Assembly: GCA_947474205.1 (NCBI GenBank)
Contig: CANJIC010000111.1
Coordinates: forward strand, 1 to 6,643
DNA length: 6,643 bases
Reading direction: 5' to 3'
DNA from: Planctomycetaceae bacterium
GTDB taxonomy: Bacteria > Planctomycetota > Phycisphaerae > Phycisphaerales > SM1A02
The notes beneath the pieces were generated by a model. It saw only the letters and a list, made by a program, of their open reading frames with translations. It ran no database searches and was not told where the DNA came from. The translations under genes were made by a program, and so were the position numbers. Shown here piece by piece: positions 1 through 6,125 of the stretch. Position 1 is the stretch's first letter. Each line of letters starts with the position of its first letter.

Positions 1-513
1 GGCGTGGCGTTGCCCGCGGGCTTGCAACAATGGGACAAACTTCCTGAGCCTATTTTCACGCCGGCCAGCAAGGTGGACTCCGGTCATGACGAAAATATTT
101 CGTTCGAGCAAGCGGCGACGTCTGTTGGTGAATCAATCATGCTGCGCCTGCGCGAAGCCAGTCTTGCCATTTACAAATCGGCCAGCGAGCATTGCGCCCA
201 ACGCGGCTTGATCTTGGCCGACACCAAATTTGAATTTGGTTTCGCGCTTGACGCGCACGGCAACGCCACGGATGAACTTGTCTTAGCCGACGAAGTGCTT
301 ACGCCGGACTCAAGCCGTTACTGGATTGCATCCACCGTTGGCGCTGGCGGCGAACCGCAAAGTTTGGACAAGCAATTTGTGCGCAATTGGTTGCTGGCCC
401 AGGAGTCCGCCGGTCTTTGGAATCGCTGTCCACCTGGACCCGTGTTGCCCGACGATGTGATCGCAAAAACTATCGAGCGCTATCAACAGGCGGCCGCCAT
501 GCTTGGTGGCTGA
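1..513 (+). CDS. purC: SAICAR synthetase (phosphoribosylaminoimidazole-succinocarboxamide synthase), 3' part
   Basis: This is the C-terminal part of the cytoplasmic purine-biosynthesis enzyme that uses ATP to join CAIR and aspartate into SAICAR. The frame is open from base 1, so the gene starts upstream; the GTG at base 4 is internal. About 170 codons are visible. Counting from that valine, family motifs are DKLPEPIFTP (11-20), GHDENIS (27-33), LADTKFEFG (71-79, the second PurC signature), LTPDSSRYW (99-107) and SLDKQFVRNWL (120-130). The tail, with DDVIAKTIERY (150-160), ends normally at TGA. The wording matches the roughly 300-residue SAICAR synthetase form shared with yeast ADE1 rather than the shorter E. 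coli type, which is a recollection of the family and not an alignment. It converges on folD, which makes folate one-carbon carriers related to purine synthesis. The family call is very secure. Confidence 0.96.
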   Translation, partial: GVALPAGLQQWDKLPEPIFTPASKVDSGHDENISFEQAATSVGESIMLRLREASLAIYKSASEHCAQRGLILADTKFEFGFALDAHGNATDELVLADEVLTPDSSRYWIASTVGAGGEPQSLDKQFVRNWLLAQESAGLWNRCPPGPVLPDDVIAKTIERYQQAAAMLGG

Positions 514-527
514 ACGCTGTTGATGGA

Positions 528-545
528 CGCGCAGCCTATTGCGCG
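528..545. repeat. Short inverted repeat downstream of purC
   Basis: CGCGCA (528-533) and TGCGCG (540-545) form a perfect 6-bp stem around the 6-base loop GCCTAT. It lies 14 bases after the purC stop in a convergent gap. No T-run follows on either strand, so it is not a classical intrinsic terminator. It could be a weak transcript 3'-end structure or chance in GC-rich sequence. Confidence 0.3.
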
Positions 546-579
546 CCTCACAATTCCAGAAAACATTTCGAGCGCTCTT

Positions 580-605
580 CGCATGCAAAGCAACAACCGC
601 ATGCG
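580..605. terminator. Inverted repeat between convergent purC and folD, possible bidirectional terminator
   Basis: CGCATGC (580-586) and GCATGCG (599-605) are exact reverse complements, giving a 7-bp stem with a 12-base loop (587-598). The position between two convergent stop codons (purC at 513, folD at 616) is where a shared terminator is expected. There is no T-tract on either side, so termination activity is an inference from position and symmetry only. Arms built on the palindrome GCATGC could also arise by chance. Confidence 0.3.
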
Positions 606-615
606 CTTGGAGCAC

Positions 616-1509
616 TCATGCTTTCAAACATGCGTCGGCCACATTGCGCAGCAACATGGCCACGGTCATTGGACCCACGCCGCCTGGAACAGGCGTAAGA
701 AAACCCGCGACCTTGCTCACGCTTTCATAATCAACATCGCCCAAAGTGGTGGTTTTTCCTTCGGGCGAAGTCACGCGGTGAATGCCAACATCAATCACCA
801 CGGCGCCGGGCTTAATCCATTCGCCCTTGACCAATCCAACCACGCCCGCCGCGGCCACCACCACATCGGCGCCGCGGGTCAGTTGCGAAAGTTCAAGCGT
901 GTATTTATTTGAGCTGATCACCGTGGCGTTGCAACGCATCAACAACACGGCCACTGGCTTGCCCACAATGTTGCTGGCTCCCACCACCACCACGCGCGCG
1001 CCTTGCAAATTAATTGAGGTACTTTCAATCAGCTCAAGCACCGCGCGCGCCGTGCATGGAACCAAACTGCGCCGACCGTAAACAACATTTCCAATATTGG
1101 CGGGGTTCACGCCCTCCACATCTTTTTCGGGCGCGATCAAACTTTGCACGCGTTCCACATCCACGCCCGCTGGCAGCGGCAAGTGCAACATGATGGCGCG
1201 CACTTGATCCTCCGTGTTCAGCAGCAACACGCGCCCGGCAATATCGTCAAATGTGCTCGTGGCAGAAAGTCGATGCAGCACATAGTGAATGCCGGCTTCT
1301 TCACAGGTGCGCGCTTGGCTGTGCGCGTAGACCTCGGCGGCATCATCGCTGCCAACTAAAATTGCGTCCAAGCGCGCAACCGAATTGGAAGCCGACACGC
1401 GCGCCTTCACGTCGGCGCGCACTTTGTGGGCGAGCAATTTTCCATCAAGCATTTGACATGGCATGTTGCAAGCATAATGCGGGCACGGAGAATTGTTTTG
1501 CGGCGCCAT
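616..1509 (-). CDS. folD: Methylene-tetrahydrofolate dehydrogenase (FolD family) with altered cyclohydrolase site
   Basis: FolD normally oxidises 5,10-methylene-THF to methenyl-THF with NAD(P) and hydrolyses that to 10-formyl-THF, in the cytoplasm. The 297 residues cover the family end to end: LDGK (21-24), LPLP (110-113), EKDVEG (128-133), PCT (151-153), the dinucleotide loop GASNIVGKP (177-185), VIDVGIHR (238-245) and TPVPGGVGPMTVA (272-284). Three of the four usual active-site residues differ. Tyr61 is kept, but the catalytic Lys (E. coli K54) is Gln65, the Gln of VQLPLP (Q98) is His109 and the Asp of KDVDG (D121) is Glu132. I infer that dehydrogenase activity may survive while cyclohydrolase is lost. 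The frame is intact, so this is not an obvious pseudogene. The start is uncertain: ATG codons at 1464 and 1452 give N-termini closer to the family norm, and none has a Shine-Dalgarno. It diverges from the tlpA-like gene and converges on purC. Confidence 0.93.
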   Translation of the reverse strand: MAPQNNSPCPHYACNMPCQMLDGKLLAHKVRADVKARVSASNSVARLDAILVGSDDAAEVYAHSQARTCEEAGIHYVLHRLSATSTFDDIAGRVLLLNTEDQVRAIMLHLPLPAGVDVERVQSLIAPEKDVEGVNPANIGNVVYGRRSLVPCTARAVLELIESTSINLQGARVVVVGASNIVGKPVAVLLMRCNATVISSNKYTLELSQLTRGADVVVAAAGVVGLVKGEWIKPGAVVIDVGIHRVTSPEGKTTTLGDVDYESVSKVAGFLTPVPGGVGPMTVAMLLRNVADACLKA

Positions 1510-1520
1510 TGCACATGTTG

Positions 1521-1605
1521 GCGGCTTAGTTGCAGCGGCTTAGTTGCAGCGGCTTAGTTTCAGCGGCTTAGTTGCGGCGGCGCTAGTAGGCAGCGGCGCT
1601 AGTGG
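1521..1605. repeat. 14-base tandem repeat upstream of folD
   Basis: Four head-to-tail copies of GCGGCTTAGTTGCA lie at 1521-1534 (exact), 1535-1548 (exact), 1549-1562 (one change) and 1563-1576 (one change). Two degenerate copies starting GCGGCGCTAGT follow at 1577-1592 and 1593-1605. The block begins 12 bases upstream of the first folD start codon, in the divergent spacer between folD and the thioredoxin gene. A 14-base period is not a multiple of three, and the minus-strand unit contains TAA, so it is non-coding. It may be a variable-number repeat or a set of iterated protein-binding sites; the sequence does not decide. Confidence 0.9.
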
Positions 1606-1678
1606 AAATTTTCGCGGCGCGCATTTCGCTTCAAGCGTTTGGTTCATGCTGCGTCTTTCAAATCCGCACGCACCAAGC

Positions 1679-1688
1679 TATGTACATA
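1679..1688. promoter_or_regulatory. 10-base palindrome in AT-rich leader of the thioredoxin gene
   Basis: TATGTACATA is a perfect palindrome in an AT-rich island, unlike the GC-rich flanks. It is followed at once by a run containing TATATT (1693-1698), which resembles a -10 box 44 bases before the ATG at 1743. No convincing -35 box sits at the usual spacing. The island is a plausible promoter/operator for the downstream gene, but this rests on composition and symmetry alone. Confidence 0.25.
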
Positions 1689-1730
1689 TTTTTATATTGG
1701 TGAGCGCTTTCTCGGTTAGCATCGCAACAC

Positions 1731-1736
1731 AAGGAG
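1731..1736 (+). promoter_or_regulatory. Strong Shine-Dalgarno site for the thioredoxin-TPR gene
   Basis: AAGGAG lies 6 bases before the ATG at 1743, an ideal ribosome binding site that fixes this start. It stands out because none of the other visible starts in the window has a comparable purine-rich site. Confidence 0.8.
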
Positions 1737-1742
1737 ACACTT

Positions 1743-2789
1743 ATGATCACCACGCTCATCGCCCTCGTTCTTGCCGCTCCCGCAACACTTACCGTTGGCT
1801 CCAAGGCGCCGCCGCTTGCCGTGGATGCGTGGGTGAAGGGCGAACCCGTGAAAGAATTGCAAGTGGGCACCGCATATGTTGTTGAATTTTGGGCCACGTG
1901 GTGCGGCCCCTGCATCAAAGGCATTCCGCATCTCACGGCTATGCAAAAAGAATTTCCTGCCGTGCAATTTATCAGCGTGGCCTCCAGTGAAAATGGTCCC
2001 AAAGAAAAGCAACTTGATAAATTAAAAACATTCGTAGCCGCCAAGGGTGACGCCATGGGCTACAGCGTGGCGTACGACAGCGACCGCGACATGGGCAAGT
2101 CATGGATGGAGGCCGCCGAGCAAGGTGGTATTCCGTGCGCGTTCATTGTTGGCAAGGACGGCGTGATCCAGTGGATTGGACACCCAATGGAAATGGATAA
2201 GCCACTGGCCGCTGTCGCCGCTGGAACTTGGGATTTAAATAAAGCAAAAGAATCCGCAGCGACTGAAGCGAAGGCCGAGGAGACGAACAAAGAACTTTCC
2301 AAACTCATGCGCTCCGCGCAAACGAGCAAGGACTACACCGCGTTGCTTGCCAAATTGGATGAAGCCATCAAGAGTGATCCCAAAGACTCGCAAATGTTAA
2401 TGACCAAATTTGAAATTTTGGCGGGACCAGCCAAGCAACCGCAAGAGGCGATTGCGGTTGGCAAACAACTTTTGCCAATGGATCTTAACGCCATGGAATT
2501 CAACCAACTGGCCTGGGTCAGCGCCACGGAAATGCCTGAAAAGTCGCGTGATTTGGACTTCTCATTGGCCGCGGCGCAGAAAGCTGTTTCCATTTCAAAG
2601 TCGGCCGATCCAGCCATTCTTGACACGCTTGCGCGCGTGTATTGGGATCGTGGCGACAAGGCGAAGGCGCTTGCAACACAACAATCGGCGGTTGATCTTG
2701 GCGTCAAAGGCGACATGGACGCCGACACGCTAGGCGAGATGAAGGAAACACTTGAGAAGTACAAGTCAAGCGAAGGCGCGAAAAACTAA
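1743..2789 (+). CDS. TlpA-like exported thioredoxin-fold protein with TPR-like C-terminus
   Basis: The 348-residue protein has two parts. Residues 1-15 are hydrophobic and end in an APA-like cleavage site, so export is likely, although the n-region lacks a positive charge. Residues about 19-165 are a thioredoxin fold of the TlpA/redoxin type: VGSKAPPL entry strand, VVEFWATWCGPC with the redox pair Cys54/Cys57, and the cis-proline segment GGIPCAF with Pro131. An extra cysteine, Cys132, follows the cis-proline. The domain closes with GKDGVIQWIGHP (137-148). A Lys/Glu/Ala-rich linker (167-190) leads to a helical region about 196-320 with TPR-like repeats, clearest at residues 292-319 (LDTLARVYWDRGDKAKAL and onward). 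The expected role is thiol-disulfide exchange outside the cytoplasm, with the TPR part binding a partner; the partner is unknown. It ends 2 bases short of the convergent oxidoreductase gene. The start is set by AAGGAG at 1731. Confidence 0.9.
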   Translation: MITTLIALVLAAPATLTVGSKAPPLAVDAWVKGEPVKELQVGTAYVVEFWATWCGPCIKGIPHLTAMQKEFPAVQFISVASSENGPKEKQLDKLKTFVAAKGDAMGYSVAYDSDRDMGKSWMEAAEQGGIPCAFIVGKDGVIQWIGHPMEMDKPLAAVAAGTWDLNKAKESAATEAKAEETNKELSKLMRSAQTSKDYTALLAKLDEAIKSDPKDSQMLMTKFEILAGPAKQPQEAIAVGKQLLPMDLNAMEFNQLAWVSATEMPEKSRDLDFSLAAAQKAVSISKSADPAILDTLARVYWDRGDKAKALATQQSAVDLGVKGDMDADTLGEMKETLEKYKSSEGAKN

Positions 2790-2791
2790 AT

Positions 2792-3880
2792 TCACGCACG
2801 CACTTCAACTTCATGTCCAACCTTCGCTGATTCATAAATCGCGTCAATGACCGCTTGCACATGTCGCCCTTCATGCGCTGTGGCGATTGGCTTTGTGTTT
2901 TGTTCAAGCAACAATCGAAATGCCGCGGCTTGTGCGTTCCACGCTTGTTGCAGTGGTTCCTCCGCGGTAAAGTGCGGCTCCAAATCCGCGGGCATACCGT
3001 GGCTTTCGGTGGCAATGGTCAGCGACTTCGCTTGCAGACCAATGTGGCAACCCGCTTTCTGACCCATCAAGATCACGCCGTCAGGAAGAATTCCATCCGG
3101 CACATTCATGGCCCACGTGGTGTTCACTTCAATCGTCAGTCCGCCCTCGCAGCGCAGCAATGCGCTGGCGTGATCCTCCACGTCGCACACGCCGTCGAAT
3201 TTTGGCGGACCAGCCCACATGGACACATGCGTGTAATTATGCATTTGACAGCCAAAATTTGCATAAATGGCTCCGCTCACGCGCAGCACTTTTGGAAAGT
3301 CCGCCAGCCACAGCGACGCGTCAATAATGTGCACGCCCAAGTCAATCAATGGTCCGCCACCTGAATGCGCCTTGTTGGTGAACCAACCGCCAAGTCCCGG
3401 CACGCCGCGGCGGCGATAGGTGCTGGCCTTGATGTGATACAGCGGACCAAATGTTCCAGCGTGCATTAGTTTTTTGGCCGTGGCCACAGCTGGAAGTTGC
3501 CGACACACAAATCCCATCTGCACGTGCTTCTTGGCTTTGTCGCTGGCGCGAATAATCTCGTCACACTGCGCGGCGGAAAGCGCCATTGGTTTTTCAAGCA
3601 ACACATGCTTGCCCGCTTGCACACTTTGCACCGCCAGTGGCATGTGCAAATCATTGGGCACGGCAATGATCACGCCGGCAATATCGCGCTGCGCCAACAA
3701 CGCTTCAACGCTTGGCATGACTTGCGCGCTTGGAACTTCGCTGGCTAGTTTCGCGGCGGCCTCTGGCTTAATGTCCCACACCGCGGCAATGTCAAGACCC
3801 GCGTGTTGCGCGTGGCGCGCATGCACATGGCCAATTGATCCGCAACCGATGATTCCAATTTTGGCGCCTGTTGATTTCAT
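2792..3880 (-). CDS. Gfo/Idh/MocA family NAD(P)-dependent oxidoreductase
   Basis: This is a predicted cytoplasmic sugar or polyol dehydrogenase of the glucose-fructose oxidoreductase/inositol dehydrogenase family. From the ATG at 3880 (362 residues) the Rossmann domain starts at once: KIGIIGCGSIG (7-17) with GxGxxG at 12-17. Asp36 ends the second strand (AAVWD), which often goes with NAD preference. Then come PNDLHMPLA, the catalytic-lysine motif EKP (96-98) and the C-terminal motif SGGGPLIDLGVHIIDASLWL, carrying Asp180 and His184. GWFTNK (165-170) is typical of a widespread subgroup annotated only as oxidoreductase, so the substrate is not known. ATG 3898 would add 6 residues. An open frame reaches ATG 3952, but that start would overlap the upstream kinase and adds residues with no family counterpart. 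It is probably the last gene of a three-gene minus-strand unit, about 44 bases after the kinase stop. Confidence 0.93.
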   Translation of the reverse strand: MKSTGAKIGIIGCGSIGHVHARHAQHAGLDIAAVWDIKPEAAAKLASEVPSAQVMPSVEALLAQRDIAGVIIAVPNDLHMPLAVQSVQAGKHVLLEKPMALSAAQCDEIIRASDKAKKHVQMGFVCRQLPAVATAKKLMHAGTFGPLYHIKASTYRRRGVPGLGGWFTNKAHSGGGPLIDLGVHIIDASLWLADFPKVLRVSGAIYANFGCQMHNYTHVSMWAGPPKFDGVCDVEDHASALLRCEGGLTIEVNTTWAMNVPDGILPDGVILMGQKAGCHIGLQAKSLTIATESHGMPADLEPHFTAEEPLQQAWNAQAAAFRLLLEQNTKPIATAHEGRHVQAVIDAIYESAKVGHEVEVRA

Positions 3881-3924
3881 GGTGAGTGTTCCATTCATTT
3901 GTTTTTTAAATTGTGCAACTTCTG

Positions 3925-4836
3925 CTAGCTCGCCAAGGTATCGCAAAGCCACGCCGCGCCGCGCACTCCACTTGAGTCACCAAACTTGGCAACGCGAATG
4001 GGCGTGCTCCAAGAATCAGCGAAAATATGCGGCAAAATGGCTGGCGCAAGCCGATCCACCAAACCGCCCACCAGACTGGCGCCGCCGCCAAGCACAATCA
4101 CATCCGGGTCAAGCACATTGATCACGCCGCCCAATGCGCGCCCAAGCCGGTCGATCCAGCGATTGATCGTGGCCGCGCACGCCGCGTCGCCCGCCACCGC
4201 CAGTTCGCCAATGTGCTTCAGTGAAATCCGAGCCGTGCTGTTCACAAGCGCGTGATCCATTTCAACCGCGCTGCCAGAAAGAAATTGCTCAAGACAACAC
4301 GCGCGCCCACACCAACATTTTTCACGCGCCCGTTCCACATCAAGCGCGTTGGGAAGCGCCGTGTGCCCCCACTCGCCAGCGATTCCGTTGGCGCCGTTGC
4401 GCACAATCTTGTCAACCACAATTCCGCCGCCGCAACCTGTTCCAAGGATCACGCCAAAAACAATCGGCGCACCACTGCCCGCGCCATCAATTGCTTCCGA
4501 CAGCGCGAAACAATTAGCGTCGTTGGCGGTGAGAACTTGCATGCCAAGTAAGCGCTGCAAATCTTGCCGCAGCGGCATGCCGTTGAGGCACGTGCTGTTG
4601 GCGTTGCGATGCAATTGAGTTTGCGGATTTTCACTGCCTGGCGTGGCAACGCCCACGCCCGTAACGTCGCCAGAAATTATTTGTGCCCGCTGCACCAATT
4701 CCGCAATCGCATGCAAAGTGCCTGCATAATCGCCTTTGGGGGTGGCCACGCGTTCGCTCCACAATAATTCTCCATCGCGCCCAAGCACCGCGGCTTCAAT
4801 TTTTGTTCCGCCAAGATCAATACCTATGCGGTTCAT
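3925..4836 (-). CDS. ROK-family sugar kinase (fructokinase/glucokinase/NAG kinase-like)
   Basis: This is an ATP-dependent kinase of the ROK family, 303 residues from the ATG at 4836. The phosphate-binding loop IGIDLGGTK (4-12) opens the protein. NDANCFALSEA (105-115) carries the catalytic base Asp106, GTGCGGGIV (136-144) is the second glycine loop, and GEWGHTAL (154-161) leads to the zinc motif CWCGRACCLE (174-183). His158, Cys174, Cys176 and Cys181 are the expected zinc ligands. Gly is usual just before the last cysteine, but here it is Cys180. LGGGASLVGGL (249-259) is the C-terminal adenine-side loop. NDANCFALSEA and the ANGIAGEWGH context resemble E. coli Mak fructokinase, but ROK specificity cannot be read safely from motifs. 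A GTG at 4848 in the same frame overlaps the upstream stop as GTGA and would add four residues, so the gene is probably translationally coupled to the hydrolase. Confidence 0.94.
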   Translation of the reverse strand: MNRIGIDLGGTKIEAAVLGRDGELLWSERVATPKGDYAGTLHAIAELVQRAQIISGDVTGVGVATPGSENPQTQLHRNANSTCLNGMPLRQDLQRLLGMQVLTANDANCFALSEAIDGAGSGAPIVFGVILGTGCGGGIVVDKIVRNGANGIAGEWGHTALPNALDVERAREKCWCGRACCLEQFLSGSAVEMDHALVNSTARISLKHIGELAVAGDAACAATINRWIDRLGRALGGVINVLDPDVIVLGGGASLVGGLVDRLAPAILPHIFADSWSTPIRVAKFGDSSGVRGAAWLCDTLAS

Positions 4837-4844
4837 GCTGTGGT

Positions 4845-5930
4845 TCACTTTGCGCGGCGCGTCAACACGGTCTTGATCACGTCGCTCATCAACAACGCTG
4901 TCAACGCGCCAACACCCTGCGAATCTGTTTCGTCTGCAATGCCCTCACAAATATGAAACGTGCTCACGTCGCGGCGCGCGCCGATATAGCGCAGCATTTC
5001 ACGAACCTCTTCGACAGCAAGCCCCGCCGTGGTTGACGCGCTGGCCGCAACACCGGTGATAGCGTCAAGATCCATCTCAAGCGCAAGTGGCCGCTTCTTG
5101 GCAAACTTCGCCGCTTCTTCCATTGCGGCAATATGCGGCGCATGTGGCCACATTTTTCCAAATGGAAAGTATCCAAGCAATTCAGAGCCCAAGAATAAAC
5201 GCGTGCGCATTCGTTCAAGTGTCATCGCATGCAAGCTGTCCTCCTTTTGGAATTGCGCAAACATGGCGTCGTTCACAAAAGGCTCTTGTAAACCCACCAC
5301 GCAATAACGCTCCAAGAATTTCTCGCGCCGCGCGGCGGTAAATGCGTTGCCACTATTGCGCCCGGCGTCTTGGCGCAAATCCGCGTGCGCATCAATATTG
5401 ATGCATGAAACCCCACGCGAAGTGGCCTGGGACAAACCTTTGATTATTCCAAACGCGTTCTCGTGGCCGCCGCCAACCGCCACCAACAATTTGCCGCTCT
5501 TCACAATTTCCTGCGCAACGGCCGCCACGCGCTCGTCTACTTCGCAAACCAAAGCATGAAGCGCGGCAAGGTCAGCGGCGCGAGTTGCGTCCAACGTTGC
5601 GGCTTTACGCATCACATCTTCAACTGCAATTTCACCCAGCACCAACAACGACTCGCCCCGCAATGCGGCGTTGTCCTGCATGGACAAAAATTTTGCGCGC
5701 GCCGCTGCCCACAAAGTGGCGCAGCCAGGTTTGCCAAAGTTGGCGCGCACGCCAATGTCACTTGGAATGCCCAGCACCACAACCGCGGCCTTAGTTCTGG
5801 CAAGCGCCGCCTGCCATGACTCACCACTCGCGCAGAAGTCCGCGGTTTGCGCCAACTTCTGCTCGCCATCACGCTGACGAATCTGGCTCATCGCAACAGA
5901 TTGTGTCAATGGGTGAACCAATTCCTGCAT
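4845..5930 (-). CDS. Arginase/ureohydrolase-family enzyme, closest in motifs to Bacteroidetes-type formimidoylglutamase
   Basis: This is a dimanganese hydrolase of the ureohydrolase superfamily (arginase, agmatinase, formimidoylglutamase), 361 residues and cytoplasmic. All six metal ligands are visible: His156 in GGGHENAFG (153-161), Asp180, His182 and Asp184 in NIDAHADLR (178-186), and Asp287/Asp289 in LEMDLDAI (284-291). GIPSDIGVRANFGKPG (54-69), GRNSGNAF (190-197) and FHICEGI (325-331) match the subgroup annotated as formimidoylglutamase in Bacteroidetes, which releases formamide and glutamate from N-formimino-L-glutamate in histidine breakdown. No other hut gene is in the window, so arginase or a different amidino substrate remains possible and I give no symbol. 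An alternative ATG at 5891 gives 348 residues; neither start has a Shine-Dalgarno. It overlaps or abuts the ROK kinase start, suggesting it is the first gene of the minus-strand unit, divergent from folE. Confidence 0.88.
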   Translation of the reverse strand: MQELVHPLTQSVAMSQIRQRDGEQKLAQTADFCASGESWQAALARTKAAVVVLGIPSDIGVRANFGKPGCATLWAAARAKFLSMQDNAALRGESLLVLGEIAVEDVMRKAATLDATRAADLAALHALVCEVDERVAAVAQEIVKSGKLLVAVGGGHENAFGIIKGLSQATSRGVSCINIDAHADLRQDAGRNSGNAFTAARREKFLERYCVVGLQEPFVNDAMFAQFQKEDSLHAMTLERMRTRLFLGSELLGYFPFGKMWPHAPHIAAMEEAAKFAKKRPLALEMDLDAITGVAASASTTAGLAVEEVREMLRYIGARRDVSTFHICEGIADETDSQGVGALTALLMSDVIKTVLTRRAK

Positions 5931-5981
5931 GGCAGAATGCTACCCAAGAACTTGTATTTGCCGCATGGGAAACACGCTATG

Positions 5982-5994
5982 GGCACTATGTGCC
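5982..5994. promoter_or_regulatory. Inverted repeat in the hydrolase-folE divergent spacer, possible operator
   Basis: GGCAC-TAT-GTGCC has perfect 5-bp arms around a 3-base spacer. It lies in the 195-base spacer (5931-6125) that must hold the promoters of both divergent genes. A near-direct repeat, GGGAAACACG (5967-5976) and GGGAACACG (6013-6021), flanks it. No convincing -35/-10 pair was found on either strand. A regulator site is only a suggestion. Confidence 0.25.
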
Positions 5995-6125
5995 GCTTGC
6001 GAAATACGCTAAGGGAACACGTGCACATTCACAATTTTCTTCAGCTCACATACGCATTTATCGCATGCACAAATTCACCCGCGCCGCCTGCGCAAACCCA
6101 TATCAGTGCCTATCCTGTGTTTCCA

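Noticed and set aside
387..912. Plus-strand open frames overlapping the purC end and the folD gene
   Set aside because: They overlap purC or run antisense to folD, have His/Arg/Ala-rich shadow-type composition and show no family motif.
1521..1605. CRISPR array
   Set aside because: The units are 14 bases long and directly adjacent, with no spacers between them.
1658..2056. Minus-strand open frame opposite the thioredoxin gene start
   Set aside because: It is the shadow of a gene with a strong ribosome site and a clear WCGPC motif.
3881..3952. Extended N-terminus of the oxidoreductase from ATG 3952
   Set aside because: It would overlap the kinase coding region by 28 bases, and the extra 24 residues precede the Rossmann start with no family counterpart.
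3474..4121. 215-codon plus-strand open frame across the oxidoreductase-kinase junction
   Set aside because: It is antisense to two genes with intact family motifs; its composition fits a GC-rich shadow frame and there is no recognisable domain.
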